Assembly (NCBI GenBank): GCA_938027385.1
Contig: CALJBF010000243.1
Coordinates: forward strand, 1 to 9,431
Length of the DNA stretch: 9,431 nucleotides
Direction: 5' to 3'
Source of the DNA: an uncultured Porphyromonadaceae bacterium
GTDB lineage: Bacteria; Bacteroidota; Bacteroidia; Bacteroidales; Muribaculaceae
Made by a program: the position numbers and the translations under genes. The notes beneath the pieces were generated by a model. The model was given only the letters and a program-made list of their open reading frames with translations, did not search any database and was not told where the DNA came from. This document shows, in pieces, positions 6,192 through 9,431 of the stretch (position 1 is its first letter; every line of letters starts with the position of its first letter).

Positions 6192-9173
6192 ATGAAAATG
6201 ACAATGCAAAAAATCGCGGGACTCGTCCTGATGGCCTTCGCCATGCTATGGGCCACACCCGCGGCCGCGCAGACCGTCAATCTCACGGGCACAGTCATCG
6301 ATGCGGGCAACTCCGAGCCGCTGATCGGTGCCACAGTGTCGGTCGCCGGTTCAAAAGTCAATGCCGTCACCGACATCGACGGTCGGTTTACCCTCACGGC
6401 CATTCCGGCCGACGCCACTGTCAATGTGAACTATGTGGGCTATACCCCCGCATCGGTGGCAGTGAAGGGGCGCACCGCCATCGAGGTGAAACTCGTCGAA
6501 GACACGAAGATGCTCTACGAGGTCGTGGTGATCGGCTACGGCACCATGGACAAGAAAGAGCTGACATCGGCCATCTCGCACGTCAGCGAGAAAGATTTCG
6601 CCAAGGTCACCTCTATCGACCCCACCATGATGATCCAGGGCAAGGTGCCCGGTGTCTCCATCACCAACACCGGCGCCGGTGACCCCAACAACCAGGCCAG
6701 CATCCAGATCCGCGGCGTCAGCTCGCGCTCGGCAGGCCTTGGCCCGCTGATTGTCATCGACGGCGTTGCAGGTGCCAACCTCACCAACATCAATCCCAAC
6801 GACATCGCCAGTTTCGACATACTCAAGGATGGTGCCGCCGCTGCCATCTACGGTACCCGCGGCTCGAACGGCGTAATCCTCATCACCACCAAGAAGGGCT
6901 CGCGCGACGGCTCGGTGCACACCACCTATAACGGCAACGTCACCGCAAACGTGGCCGACCACGAGCTGAAGATGCTCGACGCCGACCTTTACCGCGCCCT
7001 GCGCGCCGGCACCTACAACGGCACCGACCTCGGCGGCAACGACGACTGGCTCGACGCCGTAACGCGCACCGGCTGGGTACAGCAGCACACTCTCACCCTC
7101 AGCGGCGGTACCGAGAAGAACAACTACCGCGTCTCGGTCGACTACCGCAACGCCGACGGTATCGACAAATACTCGAACCGCGAGGAATACGGCGCACGCG
7201 CCTCGATATGGCAGACCACACGCAACGGTCTGTTCACATTCAACGTCAACATCGCACCGCGTCTGATCAACCGCAAGATCGCCTCGTGGGACGTGTTCCG
7301 CAACGCGCTTGAGATCAACCCCACCACACCCATCATGGACGAGGACGTGCCCGGCCGTTACACCGCCATCCTCGGCCAGGCCGCCGGCTACAACCCCGTC
7401 GAGCTCATCGACCTCGAGGAGAACTCGGCCGAGACCAAGCTCCTCGACTGGGACGGCACCGCCCGCCTGAACCTGCTGCCTCTCTTCCTCAAGAACGACG
7501 ACGGGCGCCAGACCCTCACCACGCAGGTGATGTTCGCCGGTCACGAGTGGAGCAACTTCAACAAGTGGTTCCGCCCCTCCACATCCACCCAGGCCATCGC
7601 CAACGGCTATGACGGCGAGGCAAGCCGCTCATACGACAAAGGGAGCCAGCGCATCTTCGAATGGCTCACCAACTATTCGGGCCGTTTCGGCGACCATAAC
7701 CTCAAGGGGATGTTCGGCTACTCATACCAGTACACCGTGAACTCGGGCATGAGCGCCTCAAACAAAGACTTCGCCAACGACGGCCTCGGCGCCGACAACC
7801 TCGGCAACGGCGAATACGCCTCGGAAGAGGGGGAGATCGGCATGGGCTCGTACAAGAACGACTCGAAACTCATCGCCTTCTTCGGCCGCGTAAGCTACGA
7901 CTACAAGGGCAAATACCTGCTCACCGCCTCGCTGCGCCACGAGGGCTCGTCGAAATTCGGCAAGAACCACAAGTGGGGTAACTTCCCCGCCGTATCGGCC
8001 GGCTGGCGCATCAGCGAGGAGAAATTCATGCAGGGCATCACCTGGATCAACGACCTCAAGATCCGCGGCGACTATGGCGAGACCGGCAACCAGGATTTCG
8101 GTTCGTACATGTCGCTCGCCACGATGAGCGGTGCCGGATACGTCTACTACCAGGGTAAATGGATCCAGGTCTGGGGCCCCGCCAAGAACGTGAACCCCGA
8201 CCTGAAGTGGGAGAAAGCCAAGAACTGGAACGTCGGCCTTGACTTCGCCGTGCTCGACAACCGCCTCTCGGGCTCGCTCAACTATTACAGCCGCCGCCAG
8301 CAGGATCTGCTGGGCGACTACAACGTGCCCGTGCCCCCGTACCTGCACAACTCGACCTTCGTCAACGTCGGCACAATGAAGAACACCGGTTTCGAGTTCG
8401 ACCTGCACGGCGTGGTCGTAGACACCCGCGACTGGACCTACTCGATCGACATGGTGGGCGCCACCTGCGACAACAAGTTCGTGTCGTTCAGCAACGGCCA
8501 GTATGTCGGCCAGGACTACTACGACATCTGCGGCACATCCGACCCCTATCCCATGCACTACCTGCAGCGCATCCAGGCCGGCGAGCGCCTCGGAAACTTC
8601 TATATGTACAAGTATGCCGGCATCGACAAGGAGGGCAACTTCATGATCTATGACCGCAAGGGTAACATCATCCCCGCTGCCGAAGGCTCAGAGGCCGACA
8701 AGCGTATCGTCGGCAACGGTCTGCCCAAGTTCACCGCTTCGATGACCCACAGCCTGCGCTGGCGCAACTGGGACCTCTCGGTATTCCTGCGCGGCGCATT
8801 CGGGTTCGACATCTTCAACACCCAGGACTTCTATTACGGTACCCAGGGTTTCACCGGCAACGTGCTCCAGAAGGCCTACACCAAGAACGCCGCCATCAAG
8901 GGCAACCAGGAGGTCACCGACTACTACCTCGAGAAGGGCGACTACGTGAAACTCGACCAGATCTCGCTCGGCTATACCTGGAAGGTCAACGCCCGTTTCC
9001 TCGACCAGGTGCGCGTGAACTTCACCGCCAAGAACCTGGCCACATTCACACGCTACAGCGGTCTCGACCCAGCCGGAATCCAGGTCAACGGCCTCACCCC
9101 CGGCGCCACCGGCTCGCGCACCTATTATCCCAACTGCCGCCAGTTCATCCTGGGCCTGCAGCTTGATTTCTAA
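6192..9173 (+). CDS. SusC/RagA-like TonB-dependent outer-membrane transporter
   Basis: This complete 993-residue transporter imports glycan oligosaccharides, or sometimes peptides, across the outer membrane using TonB-ExbBD energy, with a SusD-like lid. The signal peptide is at 1-26 (cleavage AAA|QT). A carboxypeptidase-regulatory-like domain covers about 28-103 (TGTVIDAGNSEPLIGATV, DIDGRFTL, VNYVGY). The TonB box region is EVVVIGYGT at 110-118. The plug runs to about 238 (IQGKVPGV, IQIRGVSS, PLIVIDGV, LKDGAAAAIYGTRGSNGVILITTKKG). The remainder is the barrel, ending LGLQLDF with the terminal Phe typical of outer-membrane barrels. There is no STN or sigma-interaction extension, so control by an ECF sigma/anti-sigma pair is unlikely. 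This fits the SusR-like regulator upstream. The start has three nearby Mets (1, 3, 5), and the first is used. The SusD gene follows after 33 nt. The substrate cannot be told from the sequence. Confidence 0.96.
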   Translation: MKMTMQKIAGLVLMAFAMLWATPAAAQTVNLTGTVIDAGNSEPLIGATVSVAGSKVNAVTDIDGRFTLTAIPADATVNVNYVGYTPASVAVKGRTAIEVKLVEDTKMLYEVVVIGYGTMDKKELTSAISHVSEKDFAKVTSIDPTMMIQGKVPGVSITNTGAGDPNNQASIQIRGVSSRSAGLGPLIVIDGVAGANLTNINPNDIASFDILKDGAAAAIYGTRGSNGVILITTKKGSRDGSVHTTYNGNVTANVADHELKMLDADLYRALRAGTYNGTDLGGNDDWLDAVTRTGWVQQHTLTLSGGTEKNNYRVSVDYRNADGIDKYSNREEYGARASIWQTTRNGLFTFNVNIAPRLINRKIASWDVFRNALEINPTTPIMDEDVPGRYTAILGQAAGYNPVELIDLEENSAETKLLDWDGTARLNLLPLFLKNDDGRQTLTTQVMFAGHEWSNFNKWFRPSTSTQAIANGYDGEASRSYDKGSQRIFEWLTNYSGRFGDHNLKGMFGYSYQYTVNSGMSASNKDFANDGLGADNLGNGEYASEEGEIGMGSYKNDSKLIAFFGRVSYDYKGKYLLTASLRHEGSSKFGKNHKWGNFPAVSAGWRISEEKFMQGITWINDLKIRGDYGETGNQDFGSYMSLATMSGAGYVYYQGKWIQVWGPAKNVNPDLKWEKAKNWNVGLDFAVLDNRLSGSLNYYSRRQQDLLGDYNVPVPPYLHNSTFVNVGTMKNTGFEFDLHGVVVDTRDWTYSIDMVGATCDNKFVSFSNGQYVGQDYYDICGTSDPYPMHYLQRIQAGERLGNFYMYKYAGIDKEGNFMIYDRKGNIIPAAEGSEADKRIVGNGLPKFTASMTHSLRWRNWDLSVFLRGAFGFDIFNTQDFYYGTQGFTGNVLQKAYTKNAAIKGNQEVTDYYLEKGDYVKLDQISLGYTWKVNARFLDQVRVNFTAKNLATFTRYSGLDPAGIQVNGLTPGATGSRTYYPNCRQFILGLQLDF

Positions 9174-9206
9174 ACATACCTTCTCTCAAGAAACATTCAG
9201 ATACCG

Positions 9207-9431
9207 ATGAAATTCAACAGATATATCGCTGTCGCCCTGCTGGCCGCCGCCGGAATCGCCCCCGCCTGCACCGATCTCGACGAGACCGTCTACGACCAGG
9301 TGATGAGCGACAACTACTACAACACCAAGATGGATGTGGTGCGCGCCGTCAACCGCCCGTTCGAGCACTGCTACTGGAGCATCCAGACACGCATGGCCCT
9401 CAACGAGCTTTCGGCCGACCAGATCATGACC
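9207..9431 (+). CDS. SusD/RagB-like surface glycan-binding lipoprotein, C-terminus outside window
   Basis: The first 75 codons of a SusD-type protein are present, of a usual 500-650. SusD proteins cap the SusC barrel at the cell surface and hand over the substrate. The lipoprotein signal is MKFNRYIAVALLAAAGIAPA followed by lipidated C21. The residues after it, TDLDE, are acidic, as in the Bacteroidetes surface-export signal. The segment TVYDQVMSDNYYNTKMDVVRAVNRPFEHCYWSIQ fits the conserved SusD N-terminal helices, where other members read a Phe/Tyr-rich segment followed by the first TPR-like helix. It is in the same operon as the transporter, 33 nt downstream with no terminator between them. 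Identity of the bound glycan is unknown. Confidence 0.92.
   Translation, partial: MKFNRYIAVALLAAAGIAPACTDLDETVYDQVMSDNYYNTKMDVVRAVNRPFEHCYWSIQTRMALNELSADQIMT

Noticed and set aside
6351..7544. Long minus-strand open frame (397 codons) opposite susC
   Set aside because: It lies wholly inside the unambiguous SusC gene. Its Val/Gly/Ala/Asp/His-rich composition is typical of the mirror of a GC-rich coding frame.
1..9431. tRNA, rRNA, CRISPR arrays, insertion sequences or attachment sites
   Set aside because: No cloverleaf, rRNA core sequence, regularly spaced repeats, transposase motifs or terminal inverted repeats were seen on either strand by reading.

Overview
The window looks like a chromosomal segment of a GC-rich member of the Bacteroidales. 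A Muribaculaceae-type gut bacterium is my guess, but species cannot be read from the sequence. The evidence is a SusC/SusD outer-membrane pair, a SusR-like membrane-bound regulator, promoters of the Bacteroidetes type (TTTG, about 20 nt, TAnnTTTG), and starts without obvious Shine-Dalgarno sequences.

Left half, transcribed leftwards (1-3692). In order of transcription this holds a lipoprotein with OmpA-like and TPR regions (3692-2007), a strong hairpin terminator (1949-1981), a membrane-anchored DNA/RNA non-specific endonuclease (1932-1072), a C-rich leader, and the first 321 codons of the tRNA-modification GTPase MnmE, which runs off the left edge.

Centre (3693-4215). This AT-richer divergent region has no convincing protein gene. 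It carries outward-facing Bacteroidetes-type promoters for the lipoprotein and for the regulator. Between them lies a run of hairpins ending in a terminator-like stem, behind a third possible promoter. It could be an unannotated small RNA of about 190 nt or a structured leader of the regulator gene, and is the most interesting unexplained structure here.

Right half, transcribed rightwards (4216-9431). This is the start of a polysaccharide utilization locus. A SusR-like regulator has a secretion signal, a periplasmic helical sensor, one membrane helix, a cytoplasmic coiled coil and a C-terminal helix-turn-helix. A terminator follows it, then an intergenic region with direct repeats, a promoter and a GC-rich stem at the predicted 5' end of the message. 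Then come a complete SusC-like TonB-dependent transporter and the first 75 codons of its SusD-like lipoprotein partner. The likely logic is that a glycan fragment imported by SusCD is sensed in the periplasm by the regulator, which then activates susCD from inside the membrane. The substrate is not visible because the enzymes lie beyond the right edge.
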